Position numbers and translations under genes: made by a program | Origin: Wandonia haliotis | GTDB lineage: Bacteria; Bacteroidota; Bacteroidia; Flavobacteriales_D; Crocinitomicaceae | Length of the DNA: 64,000 nucleotides | Direction of reading: 5' to 3' | Assembly: GCF_039523435.1 (NCBI RefSeq) | Contig: NZ_BAAAFH010000022.1 | Coordinates: 930,001 to 994,000, forward strand | In this document: positions 34,939-43,584 of the stretch, piece by piece | Layout: the number at the start of each line of letters is the position of its first letter | Position numbering within the stretch: the first letter of the stretch is position 1 | The notes under the pieces: model-generated | What the model saw: only the letters and a program-made list of their open reading frames with translations | The model's database searches: none | Told to the model about the DNA's origin: nothing

Positions 34939-34990
34939 TTCCCGGTTACACCTTACTTAGGATGGAACGAAAATTGTAACACAGAAAAAC

Positions 34991-35470
34991 ATGAGATCAA
35001 TACTTATTATTCTTTCAGTAGTTTTTACCTGCTCAACTGTTTTTTCACAGAATGAGGATTGGCTTACTTATCCGGTTACCAAAGAGACCAAACAAACTCC
35101 GGGAAAAGTAGTCTACAAAGAAGATCCACGCACTCAAAAATTGATTGACCACCTATCCATCCCGCAACCTCCGGAATATAAGGTAGTAATTGACGGATAT
35201 CGTGTACAGATTTATTTTTCTAACGATCGTACTCAAATTGATCGGCAGCGCGACATCTTCCAACGCAGCTTTCCGGATACCGAAACCTATGTTCAATATG
35301 AAGCTCCTAATTACAGCATTAAAGCGGGTAATTTCCGTACAGAGCTGGAAGCGGAAAAACTTCGCTCACAAATTATAGCTGAATTTCCCGCGAGCATTAT
35401 TCAGAAAAGTAAAATAGAGCTTCCTAAAATCAAAGAACCGGTAGAGCTGGATGACGAACAGGAGAAATAG
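34991..35470 (+). CDS. secreted SPOR-domain protein
   Basis: The protein has 159 aa. A signal peptide (MRSILIILSVVFTCSTVFSQ) is followed by a short linker and a SPOR-like domain at about 60-145: YKVVIDGYRVQIYFSNDR..., then NYSIKAGNFRTELEAEKLRSQI. SPOR domains bind denuded peptidoglycan glycan strands, often at the division site. There is no lipobox, so it is probably periplasmic. Its end overlaps the start of the next gene by 20 nt, showing translational coupling to the C45-type hydrolase. Its own role, beyond likely cell-wall binding, is not known. Confidence 0.8.
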   Translation: MRSILIILSVVFTCSTVFSQNEDWLTYPVTKETKQTPGKVVYKEDPRTQKLIDHLSIPQPPEYKVVIDGYRVQIYFSNDRTQIDRQRDIFQRSFPDTETYVQYEAPNYSIKAGNFRTELEAEKLRSQIIAEFPASIIQKSKIELPKIKEPVELDDEQEK

Positions 35471-37178
35471 AAAAAAAAGCAAGAGAAAACCTACTGTCAA
35501 AAAGTTATTCCTTTTTGGTAGTGAATGGTTCTTTATACTACTCTTCTTTATTACATTTTGGTTTTCTTATGTGATTGTACTGGATATTCCTCCGATGGAA
35601 AATCCGGATATTCTGCATCAAAAAAGAAAAGAAGTCAGTTCTACTATACGAACATTTGGAAATTCATGGGCGAAGAAAAGTAATGATACGGACTGGATCG
35701 TGTATCTGGAAGGGACTCCCTTTTCGAGAGGATACGCTTATGGACAACTCATCAAAGAATCTGTACAATTACAGGAAGATCATTTTATAGACCAGATTGA
35801 GAAAATGGTTCCCTCAGCAGGGTTCAGAAAGTTTCTGATGGTGATGATCGCTTTCTTTAATCGCGATCTGGATGAGTATATTCCCCAGGAGTTCCTTTCA
35901 GAAATCTACGGTGTGTCGTTCTCTTTTTCGGACAGTTACGATAACCTTGCCGGCAAATTTGATCGTATTCTCAATTATCATGCTGCTCATGACATCGGTC
36001 ATGCACTTAACGATTATGCAGTAGTCGGATGCACTTCTTTTTCTGCAAAAGGAGAATATACCGAAGACGGATCAATGCTGGTCGGAAGAAACTTTGATTT
36101 CTACATGGGTGATAATTTTGCCCGTGAGAAGGTTCTTACTATAATGAAACCAAGCGAAGGATATGGTTATGTTTCCTATTCGTGGGCCGGTATGATGGGA
36201 GCAGTATCAGGGATGAATGAAAAGGGAATCTCTGTAACGATTAATGCTGCGAAATCGCATCTCCCTACAGTATCCAAAATGCCTATTTCTCTGCTTACCC
36301 GCGAAATTCTTCAGTATGCTGCGACTACGGAAGAAGCCATCGAGATTGTTAAAAACCGAGATGTATTTGTTTCTGAAACATTTATGGTTTCTTCTGCTTC
36401 GGAAAAAAAGACAATTTTAATTGAGAAGGCACCGCAAACAATGGATGTGTTTGAAACAGCTGATGAGCTTATTATTTGCTCCAACCATTATCAATCGGAA
36501 GCTTTCAAAAAAGATGAGTTTAACCAGGAAAACATCAGGGAATCTGACTCCAAGTTCAGATACGACCGCATGCAGCAACTGATTAATGAGCAATTCCCCC
36601 TTACACCCGTCAAAGCAGCAGGAATATTACGTAATAAAGAAGGATTGAACGATCAATTCATTGGATATGGCAATCCCAAATCTCTCAATCAGTTTATTGC
36701 CCATCACGGGATTATTTTTGAACCCGAAAAAATGCGCCTCTGGGTATCAACTTCTCCTTATCAAATGGGAGAATTTATCTGTTACGATCTAGCGACAATT
36801 TTCAGTACAGAAACGCTTACCCATGCATCTCCGATCACTATTGATTCACTTTCTATTCCGGAAGACATCTTCATTCAGACCACTGATTTTGAAGCTTTCA
36901 ATCAATGGAAAACTATCAAACAACTACTATTTGAAGATTATTTCCTCGGAAAAGAATATTCGCTGACCCCTGATAAGGAACAAGAGTTCATTCGTTATAA
37001 TCCGGAAAGTTATGTCACGTATATGACGCTGGCCGAATTCTACAAATCCAAAGGAGACTGTAAAAAAGCAGTTGATTATCTGGACATTGCCCTTACTAAG
37101 GAGCAAGCCTCTTTGAAGGAACAAAAATCTATCGAGAAACTACGTAATGAATGTATTGAACACATATCCGGAAATTGA
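35451..37178 (+). CDS. C45-type linear amide hydrolase/acyltransferase-like protein, membrane-anchored
   Basis: The protein has 575 aa. A basic N-terminus and one membrane segment (about 20-45) suggest an anchored periplasmic enzyme. The Ntn-hydrolase core of the acyl-CoA:6-APA acyltransferase (C45) family follows: YLEGTPFSRGYAYGQL, the nucleophile Cys194 in DYAVVGCTSFSAKG, MLVGRNFDFYMGDNF, and GMNEKGISVTINA. In the classical family Cys becomes the N-terminal nucleophile after self-cleavage before it; whether that happens here is unknown. The C-terminus (about 520-575, YMTLAEFYKSKGDCKKAVDYLDIAL) looks TPR-like. It is coupled upstream to the SPOR gene and overlaps the PaaK-like gene by 32 nt. 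The substrate is unknown; amide-linked acyl compounds are the family theme. Confidence 0.75.
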   Translation: MTNRRNRKKSKRKPTVKKLFLFGSEWFFILLFFITFWFSYVIVLDIPPMENPDILHQKRKEVSSTIRTFGNSWAKKSNDTDWIVYLEGTPFSRGYAYGQLIKESVQLQEDHFIDQIEKMVPSAGFRKFLMVMIAFFNRDLDEYIPQEFLSEIYGVSFSFSDSYDNLAGKFDRILNYHAAHDIGHALNDYAVVGCTSFSAKGEYTEDGSMLVGRNFDFYMGDNFAREKVLTIMKPSEGYGYVSYSWAGMMGAVSGMNEKGISVTINAAKSHLPTVSKMPISLLTREILQYAATTEEAIEIVKNRDVFVSETFMVSSASEKKTILIEKAPQTMDVFETADELIICSNHYQSEAFKKDEFNQENIRESDSKFRYDRMQQLINEQFPLTPVKAAGILRNKEGLNDQFIGYGNPKSLNQFIAHHGIIFEPEKMRLWVSTSPYQMGEFICYDLATIFSTETLTHASPITIDSLSIPEDIFIQTTDFEAFNQWKTIKQLLFEDYFLGKEYSLTPDKEQEFIRYNPESYVTYMTLAEFYKSKGDCKKAVDYLDIALTKEQASLKEQKSIEKLRNECIEHISGN

Positions 37179-38442
37179 TTTCAAAACTTCGTCAGTAATT
37201 CAAACTGCTCAACTTGAAAAGTTAAAGCAATTACTGTACTACGTTTCTGAAAATTCCACCTACTACAAAAACCTGTTTGCAGAAAATTCGATCCATGTTC
37301 ATTCAATTCATTCACTGGAGGATTTTCAAAAACTTCCGTTGACAACCAAAGCAGATCTTGCACAATATAACGAAGATTTTTTGTGTATCCCTCTTTCGGA
37401 TGTCGCTGACTTTACCACAACATCCGGAACTACCGGACGCCCGATAGCATCTTATCAATCACGCGCGGATTTGGACAGACTCGCCTATAATGAGGCCCTA
37501 TCCATGTTATGTACAGGCGCAGGAAGTGAAGATGTTTTTCAGCTCATGACAACAATTGACAAACGTTTCATGGCCGGATTAGCTTATTACCTTGGTATTC
37601 AAAAAATAGGTGCAGGAATTGTACGAAATGGTCCGGGAGGAATTCCTCTCCAATGGGATTCCATTTTACGTTTCAAGCCAACAGTTCTTATTGCAATTCC
37701 AAGCTTCATCCCTGATCTGATTGATTATGCCGAACAAAACGGAATTGATTATAAAAACAGCAGCGTACAAAAAATTATTTGTATCGGTCAACCGCTGCGG
37801 AATGAGCAATTAGAATTGAATGAGCTCGGAAAAGCGATCTGTTCAAGATGGAATGTCGAGCTCTACTCCACTTATGCTTCGACCGAAATGGCCACTGCAT
37901 TTACCGAATGTCAGGCAGGAAAAGGTGGACACATGCCCTCAGAACTCATTTTTCTTGAAGTACTGGATGAAAAAGGGAATCATGTTAAAAACGGAGAGCC
38001 TGGTGAAGTCGTAATAACAACTTTAGGTGTAGAAGCAATGCCACTGGTTCGGTACAAGACAGGTGATGTCTGCCACTATTTCTCCGAGCCCTGCAGTTGC
38101 GGGCGAACCACTCCGCGACTAGGCCCTGTAATCGGACGTAAAAATCAAATGCTAAAAGTAAAAGGAACCACAATATTTCCTTCTGCTATTTACGATGCTG
38201 TTGAAAAAGTAATCCCCGAACCGGATTATATTCTTGAAATCTCATTGGGAGATTACTCCAACGATCACATTACTATTCTTATTGATAATAAACACATCGC
38301 TAAGGCTGAAAATCTATCCGTCCGTCTGAAATCTTCACTACGTATGATGCCCGAACTCAAGTTTACTGACAAACAAACCTTACGCAAACTAAAGTTCCCC
38401 GAAGACGTAAGAAAACCTCTGAAATTTGTAGATAAACGCTAA
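37147..38442 (+). CDS. PaaK-like AMP-forming acyl/aryl-CoA ligase
   Basis: The protein has 431 aa. It is an adenylate-forming enzyme of the phenylacetate-CoA ligase type: ATP-binding TTSGTTGRP at about 92-100, YSTYASTEMATAFTEC near 238-253, VRYKTGDVCHYFSEPCSCGRTTPRLG at about 300-325, then the small C-terminal domain with KVKGTTIFPSAI. It would activate a carboxylic acid as acyl-AMP and load it on CoA in the cytoplasm. It is shorter than AMP-ligases of the fatty-acid type, as PaaK proteins are. No phenylacetate-degradation genes are nearby, so the name does not define the substrate. It is the last gene of the SPOR - C45 - ligase operon. Confidence 0.85.
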   Translation: MNVLNTYPEIDFKTSSVIQTAQLEKLKQLLYYVSENSTYYKNLFAENSIHVHSIHSLEDFQKLPLTTKADLAQYNEDFLCIPLSDVADFTTTSGTTGRPIASYQSRADLDRLAYNEALSMLCTGAGSEDVFQLMTTIDKRFMAGLAYYLGIQKIGAGIVRNGPGGIPLQWDSILRFKPTVLIAIPSFIPDLIDYAEQNGIDYKNSSVQKIICIGQPLRNEQLELNELGKAICSRWNVELYSTYASTEMATAFTECQAGKGGHMPSELIFLEVLDEKGNHVKNGEPGEVVITTLGVEAMPLVRYKTGDVCHYFSEPCSCGRTTPRLGPVIGRKNQMLKVKGTTIFPSAIYDAVEKVIPEPDYILEISLGDYSNDHITILIDNKHIAKAENLSVRLKSSLRMMPELKFTDKQTLRKLKFPEDVRKPLKFVDKR

Positions 38443-38449
38443 AACAGGA

Positions 38450-38480
38450 TAAGACTGAAAACACGAAGTCCTCAGTCTTA
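38450..38480. terminator. hairpin between convergent genes, candidate bidirectional terminator
   Basis: TAAGACTGA...TCAGTCTTA form a 9-bp stem with a 13-nt loop in the 84-nt gap between convergent genes. T-runs are short on both strands (TTTT some bases downstream on the minus strand), so termination strength is uncertain. Confidence 0.5.
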
Positions 38481-38526
38481 CCCTTATTGCGAAAAAACAC
38501 AACACAGAAACCTCCCGATACGTTTA

Positions 38527-39930
38527 TCAGAAGTCTATTATCTGTGTAAATACCGGAGCTTCGCTGATCAGTATTTTCCCTTCAAACTCGACAAGTTTCA
38601 GGTAAATTGTTTCCTGATAATCAAATTGCGCTTCAAACTTGCTCAACGCTTCTTTGGACATACCCGCTTCCTGGTATTTTTTCTTTAAACTTTTGTCTTC
38701 TCCATATCCTTTACGTTTTCCCTGAAGGTTAAAGTACATTTTTCCTCTCTCAGCAACTTTTCCAAACGAAATTCCGGAAATGGCAATATCAACTCCCGGG
38801 TGGTCATCTCCTGGTTTCAACTCAACAAACGTATTCTTCAATTTATCAGCTTGGTCTTTAAACGCTTTGATAATTTCATCTCCACCCGGTACAATAAATG
38901 CTTTGATCTTCTCCTCTGCGCCTGGTTTACCTAAAAAGAAATCGGCAAACGCTTCTTTCGCATTTTTTGTATACATTTCCTCATAGAGATCTGAAAAATA
39001 TGGTATTTCGGCAGGTTGTTTCTCTTTTTGATATACTTCCCTAAATCCAACTGCTCCAGCTGTTCTGTAAAGGTTTTTATCTCCTGTAGGAGTGCCGTGT
39101 TCAATTTTATTACCGGGTCCTCCTTCAAAACCGACAAAGGTCCAATCACCCCGCTGTGTTTTGTTTACACTTCTTTCGAAAACAACTTCAATATAACCTT
39201 TACTGTTTGTGTAATTTTCTTTCGCGATTGCTTCTTCCTCTGCCGGGATATCATATTCAATCGTCTCACCAGTCAACACATACTGCCGAATGACAGACTC
39301 CTTATCCGAATAACTCTCTCTCCTTTCCGGACGTTCTGACTTTTCAATCTTTGAAATAGAAGTAAACGGTTCTACCAATTGAATGTCCATTTCTCTACTA
39401 TAAGCCGCTGGATGCCCTTCCATCTGGAAAAGTGAAGCAACCAGTAATTCATGGAAAAGCGCGTCCTCTTTTCCTCCTTCAACCCGCCAGGGATTTCCAA
39501 AATGCCATGAATAATAACTCCAGCTATTCTGCAAAACCGAACTCTTTATTCTTGAATATTCAACAACCAGCGGGAGAACATACTTTACCCCTTCTTTATT
39601 AGGTGGTGTTGTTACTTTAAACGTTACAGTAGCTCTGTCCTCCGGCCAATACCAGTTAAGACGGTAACCCTGATTTGATTTGAATACATTCCATTCACTC
39701 TTCACGGGCGAGTCAACCGACGCATTCTGTTGCATTTCAAATTTGCAGGCAGCAGGGTTTGCAATTAGATACTTCTCCCGTAAGGATTTACTTACAAATG
39801 TATTCCCTGCCTGGTACTGTTTGAATACAGATTCAATGGAAGGCAATGCAGGAGCCTGCCCGTTTACTGATAGTGACAGAATGCTAATACAACAAGCTAT
39901 CAGTACAATTATATGTTTATTCGTTTTCAT
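38527..39930 (-). CDS. secreted protein of unknown function
   Basis: The protein has 467 aa from the ATG at 39930, which opens a good signal peptide (MKTNKHIIVLIACCISILSLSVNGQ); an in-frame upstream ATG at 39969 would bury it. I do not recognise a family. The mature part is mixed and charged: a region KSEWNVFKSNQGYRLNWYWPEDRATVTFKV at about 80-110, a Trp-rich SWSYYSWHFGNPWRVEGG, then WTFVGFEGGPGNKIEHGTP and an acidic-basic C-terminus. No T9SS sorting domain, lipobox or membrane segment follows, so it is probably periplasmic. It lies 39 nt after the LRR protein gene and may share its transcript. Confidence 0.7.
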   Translation of the reverse strand: MKTNKHIIVLIACCISILSLSVNGQAPALPSIESVFKQYQAGNTFVSKSLREKYLIANPAACKFEMQQNASVDSPVKSEWNVFKSNQGYRLNWYWPEDRATVTFKVTTPPNKEGVKYVLPLVVEYSRIKSSVLQNSWSYYSWHFGNPWRVEGGKEDALFHELLVASLFQMEGHPAAYSREMDIQLVEPFTSISKIEKSERPERRESYSDKESVIRQYVLTGETIEYDIPAEEEAIAKENYTNSKGYIEVVFERSVNKTQRGDWTFVGFEGGPGNKIEHGTPTGDKNLYRTAGAVGFREVYQKEKQPAEIPYFSDLYEEMYTKNAKEAFADFFLGKPGAEEKIKAFIVPGGDEIIKAFKDQADKLKNTFVELKPGDDHPGVDIAISGISFGKVAERGKMYFNLQGKRKGYGEDKSLKKKYQEAGMSKEALSKFEAQFDYQETIYLKLVEFEGKILISEAPVFTQIIDF

Positions 39931-39969
39931 CTTTCTATCTTTACGTTTATTACAGTTCTTCTCTCCCAT

Positions 39970-42633
39970 TTACTCTTTTATAAACTTGTGTGTAACTCCG
40001 GACCCCATTCTAATGAGGTAGACCCCCGGAGCAAAACCGTTCACATCAACAACAGAAGTTCCGGAAATTCCTGTCTGATCCAGTACTACCTCTCCATGAA
40101 CAGAATAGATCTGAATAGTTGTTGTACCGACAAGTTCAATAAACAGTTGATCTTTAACCGGGTTTGGATACATTAGGAACTGATCTTCCGTATTATTTTC
40201 CATACCGGTTGAAGAAGAACAATTTTCAGGGGCTGTCCATGCCGTCTGAATAGAATACATACAACTTGCATCCTCCTCAAAATCTACTGTAAGATCTACA
40301 GTTTCCCCATTCGCATTAAGACCCGTTAATGTAATAGTCTGGGGACTTCCTGTGGCTGCAAATAGCTGACCATTTACATTCAGATTACCACCCGGAGCAT
40401 CTTCGTACTCGACAGTAATAGTTGTTTCGTATGTATTATCTTCCGGATCACATACCGTCACTTCTTCCACCACTGCATTGGTCATTGTACAGATACAGTC
40501 ATTACTAAAAGAAGCTATTTCGTCTACATTTGCTGACCAATTGTCCGTGCTCCACGACGGGTCATCAACCAGAATACAGTATAAATGAGGATTTTCTGTT
40601 GCATTAAAGGTTTGAAAATTACTATTGTTTCCATTTTGTAAATTCAACCATGTCAATTGATTTTCACCACATTTGAGACGATAAAGTTCTGGATTTGAAC
40701 TGATATCCAATGTTGTTAACGCACTCCCTTCACAGTACAAAATAGATAATTCGTCCAACATACTTACGTCCAGAATCTCAATTGGACTATTGGAACAATT
40801 CAGGTTCTCAAGATTCAGGTTAGTACTCACATCCAATTGCGTTAACCCGGTATTATTATACAGGGTCAGGATTTCCAAATTAGAGCACCCATTTAAGTTA
40901 ATCGTTGTCAAAGGTGTATTATCGCATTCGAAAAAGCGCATCCCTATATTACCGCTTAAGTCAATAGTCGTTATTTGATTATCACTGCAATTCATATCAA
41001 AAACATTAATAAACGCTTCAATTCCGGTAAGATCAGTAATCCCCATCCCGATACAGTAGATACTTCCTACGTAGGCAACTGCTTCTTCACACTGTATTTC
41101 GGTATCACCGTTTGTGTTAATAGCGCTTTCTCCTACCAGATAAGCCTTAAATGCAGCATCAGGAATAGTAACTATACAGGCATTAAATGCCTCACAATCC
41201 TCAGTAAACGTAGCAGTAGGATCAGTATTATTCCAGTTTGCCTCACTCCAAACCGCATCATCAACCTGTATACAAGTCAGATCAGGGTTATTATTGGTAT
41301 TAAAGTCAGACCCCGGCATATTCAGATTATTGCCATTCTGTACATTCAGTTCGGTTAATAGGTTACTAAAACAGTTTAGTTTAATCAACATGGTATTTGC
41401 GCTCAGATCTAGCTCCGAAAGTTGATTAAGTCGACAATCCAAAGTAGTCAAATTGGAATTAGTACTTACATCTAATACTGACAACTGATTATTTCCGCAA
41501 AACACAAGCTCCAATGCCGGTAATCCACTCAAATCCAAAGATGTTACTTCATTATTTGTCAAAGTTAAAGCAGTAAGAACAGAGTTATTCCCTAATAGTA
41601 AAGAAGTAAGCGCATTATTATGACACGAAGCCGATTCCACCAGTACATTATTGCTCAAATCTAAAGCGGTGATATTCTGTCCTACACAAGTAAACCCGGT
41701 AATATTAGTAAAGGCTTCTATCCCGGTTACATCCGACACAGTTCCCGGAACAGATACAGTTGTAAGAACAATTGTCCCGGTATATCCCTCCGCCTCAGAA
41801 CATTGAATTTCATTATCTCCGTTTACATTAATTAATGCCTGATTTAACAAATAGTTTTTAAAGTTTGCATCTGGAATAGTAATCACACAATTGTCGCATA
41901 CTTCATCAAAACTCGTCGTTGGATCAATATTTGTCCAGTTACTTGTACTGTAGGCTGCATTATCAACTTTGATACAGGCAAGATCCGGGTTATTAGTTGC
42001 GTCAAACGATACAAATGAGGTATTTGTACCCGTACGAACATTTAGTTCTGTTAGTTGATTGCCACTACAGGTAAGATATTTCAAATCCCAATGTGCGCTT
42101 AAATCGAGTTGTGTCAACTGGTTGTTGGCGCAGTTTATATTTCTAAAAGAACCCGGACCGGAATGAAGTATGAGCGAAGAAATAGCATTATCATTTATCG
42201 TCAGGAACTGTAAGGATGTGTTGGCACTTACATCTAATGTTGTTAACTGATTGTAACGAACATTGATATTGGTCAGGTTAGTACTCGTTCCGAAATGAGC
42301 GGATGTCAATTCATTGTTATCCAAACGAACAAAAGTAAACGCTGCATTGGCACTTAAATCCACGGATGTCAACTGATTATTCGGACAATCCAGTCCTGTC
42401 GCGTTGACAAACGCCTCAATACCTGTAAGGTCCGTTATACCAGCATTACTGCAGTTGATTGTTCCTGTGTAGGCTGTTGCTTCTGAAACCTGAATCTCCA
42501 TATCTCCGTTTGAGTTTATCACTGCTGAACTCAGCAAACGTGCTTTAAAATTAGCGTCAGGAATATTCACTACCTGTGCATTTGTTACATAACCTGTTAG
42601 TAAGGTTATGAGTAGTAGAAATGTCTTTTTCAT
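39970..42633 (-). CDS. leucine-rich-repeat secreted protein with T9SS type A sorting domain
   Basis: The protein has 887 aa with a signal peptide (cleavage near TNAQ, residue 19). It holds three homologous modules of about 230-245 residues, each starting with a VxIPDAxFKxxL motif (near residues 21, 248 and 490), an NSNGDxEIQxSEA segment, then LRRs of the form LTxLDxSxNxxLxxLxCxxNxL, and ending with an NxNPDLxCIxVDDxxWSxxNW segment. A beta-rich link (about 715-800) precedes the C-terminal type A sorting domain (FLMYPNPVKDQLFIEL...GVYLIRMG). It should be exported and surface-displayed by the T9SS. LRR surface proteins usually bind other proteins or glycans; no ligand can be named. Confidence 0.88.
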   Translation of the reverse strand: MKKTFLLLITLLTGYVTNAQVVNIPDANFKARLLSSAVINSNGDMEIQVSEATAYTGTINCSNAGITDLTGIEAFVNATGLDCPNNQLTSVDLSANAAFTFVRLDNNELTSAHFGTSTNLTNINVRYNQLTTLDVSANTSLQFLTINDNAISSLILHSGPGSFRNINCANNQLTQLDLSAHWDLKYLTCSGNQLTELNVRTGTNTSFVSFDATNNPDLACIKVDNAAYSTSNWTNIDPTTSFDEVCDNCVITIPDANFKNYLLNQALINVNGDNEIQCSEAEGYTGTIVLTTVSVPGTVSDVTGIEAFTNITGFTCVGQNITALDLSNNVLVESASCHNNALTSLLLGNNSVLTALTLTNNEVTSLDLSGLPALELVFCGNNQLSVLDVSTNSNLTTLDCRLNQLSELDLSANTMLIKLNCFSNLLTELNVQNGNNLNMPGSDFNTNNNPDLTCIQVDDAVWSEANWNNTDPTATFTEDCEAFNACIVTIPDAAFKAYLVGESAINTNGDTEIQCEEAVAYVGSIYCIGMGITDLTGIEAFINVFDMNCSDNQITTIDLSGNIGMRFFECDNTPLTTINLNGCSNLEILTLYNNTGLTQLDVSTNLNLENLNCSNSPIEILDVSMLDELSILYCEGSALTTLDISSNPELYRLKCGENQLTWLNLQNGNNSNFQTFNATENPHLYCILVDDPSWSTDNWSANVDEIASFSNDCICTMTNAVVEEVTVCDPEDNTYETTITVEYEDAPGGNLNVNGQLFAATGSPQTITLTGLNANGETVDLTVDFEEDASCMYSIQTAWTAPENCSSSTGMENNTEDQFLMYPNPVKDQLFIELVGTTTIQIYSVHGEVVLDQTGISGTSVVDVNGFAPGVYLIRMGSGVTHKFIKE

Positions 42634-42792
42634 CTGTTATTGGTTTTGTTCGCAATTATTCCGGTTCAGCACATTGTCAGTCCCGGCTTCTTATTCGTAA
42701 AAATCAATGATGACAGGAATTCTGACAAAAAATAAGGGTAAATAGACCTTTTTTTTTAGTAGACACAGGATTCTGTTGAGGGAATACTTGTT

Positions 42793-42800
42793 TATATTTG
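42793..42800 (+). promoter_or_regulatory. candidate -7 box of the uracil-DNA glycosylase gene (TATATTTG)
   Basis: TATATTTG on the plus strand ends 29 nt before the ATG at 42830. It supports that ATG over the in-frame TTG at 42776, which lies upstream of the box. Confidence 0.45.
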
Positions 42801-42829
42801 GTGTTGATAGAAAATCGTTGGTTGACACG

Positions 42830-43408
42830 ATGATAAATCCTTTATTACAAGAAATCCGGCAATGTACAATTTGCGCTTCATCTCTTCCGTTGGGACCTAA
42901 CCCTGTTGTGTCAGCCCACTCCGACAGCAAGATTGTTGTAATAGGTCAGGCTCCCGGTAGTGTGGTACACCAGACTGGAGTTCCATGGGATGACGCCAGT
43001 GGCAATCGTTTACGGGACTGGCTAGGAGTAACTGAAGATGTTTTCTATACTCCTGAAATTTTTGCCCTCATTCCTATGGGATTTTGCTATCCGGGAAAAG
43101 GAAGATCAGGAGATTTACCACCCCGCCCTGAATGTGCCCCTAAATGGCACGGTGAGTTATTGAGTCAAATTCATCACCCACAACTTATTTTACTTATCGG
43201 TACTTACGCTCAACAGTACTATTTGGGAAACCGACGAAAAAGTACGCTCACTGAAACGGTGAAAAACTACATGACCTATTCTCCGGATTACCTCCCCTTA
43301 CCTCATCCTTCTCCACGAAACAATATCTGGTTAAAAAAGAATCCCTGGTTTGAAAGTGAAGTAATTGATTCCCTTAGACATCAGGTAAAATCGATTATTA
43401 ACAGTTAA
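42830..43408 (+). CDS. uracil-DNA glycosylase family protein with 4Fe-4S cysteine pattern
   Basis: The protein has 192 aa from the ATG at 42830. Motif A is GQAPG with downstream TGVPWDDASGNRLRDWLG (residues 39-66); the C-terminal motif is LPHPSPRN. Four cysteines, C12-x2-C15 and C86-x15-C102, have the spacing of the iron-sulfur cluster ligands of family 4/5 uracil-DNA glycosylases. It would remove uracil, from cytosine deamination or misincorporation, from DNA. The segment MGFCYPGKGRSGDLPPRPEC is distinctive for a bacterial subgroup. It stands alone between two T9SS cargo genes. Confidence 0.82.
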   Translation: MINPLLQEIRQCTICASSLPLGPNPVVSAHSDSKIVVIGQAPGSVVHQTGVPWDDASGNRLRDWLGVTEDVFYTPEIFALIPMGFCYPGKGRSGDLPPRPECAPKWHGELLSQIHHPQLILLIGTYAQQYYLGNRRKSTLTETVKNYMTYSPDYLPLPHPSPRNNIWLKKNPWFESEVIDSLRHQVKSIINS

Positions 43409-43507
43409 AATGGTTCTTCATAAAAAGTTAACAACAGCCTAAACCATCTGATTTAAAAGCACTTTCTGTTAAAAATAAGTTTTCAATCAACTCTACAAGT
43501 TAAATTA

Positions 43508-43540
43508 TTTGACTTGTATATATGCATTACCCTATATTTG
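43508..43540 (+). promoter_or_regulatory. promoter of the PGRP amidase gene (TTTG-N21-TATATTTG)
   Basis: TTTG at 43508-43511, a 21-nt spacer and TATATTTG at 43533-43540 match the Bacteroidota consensus. The leader to the ATG at 43585 is about 40 nt. Confidence 0.65.
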
Positions 43541-43584
43541 TTTCACCTGCCACTATTTAGTAATACAAAAAAAAAGCGTAAACT

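Larger units (their letters stand above)
34651..34990. other. 340-nt divergent intergenic region
   Basis: It lies between the act-cox operon (minus) and the SPOR operon (plus). It contains a TAAATTTG box on the minus strand (34705-34698) and a TAATTTTG box on the plus strand (34931-34938). No ORF, tRNA or strong hairpin was recognised in the middle part. Confidence 0.6.

Noticed and set aside
37147..38442. Phenylacetate degradation pathway
   Set aside because: Only a PaaK-like ligase is present; no paaA-E or other pathway genes are near, so the substrate should not be assumed.
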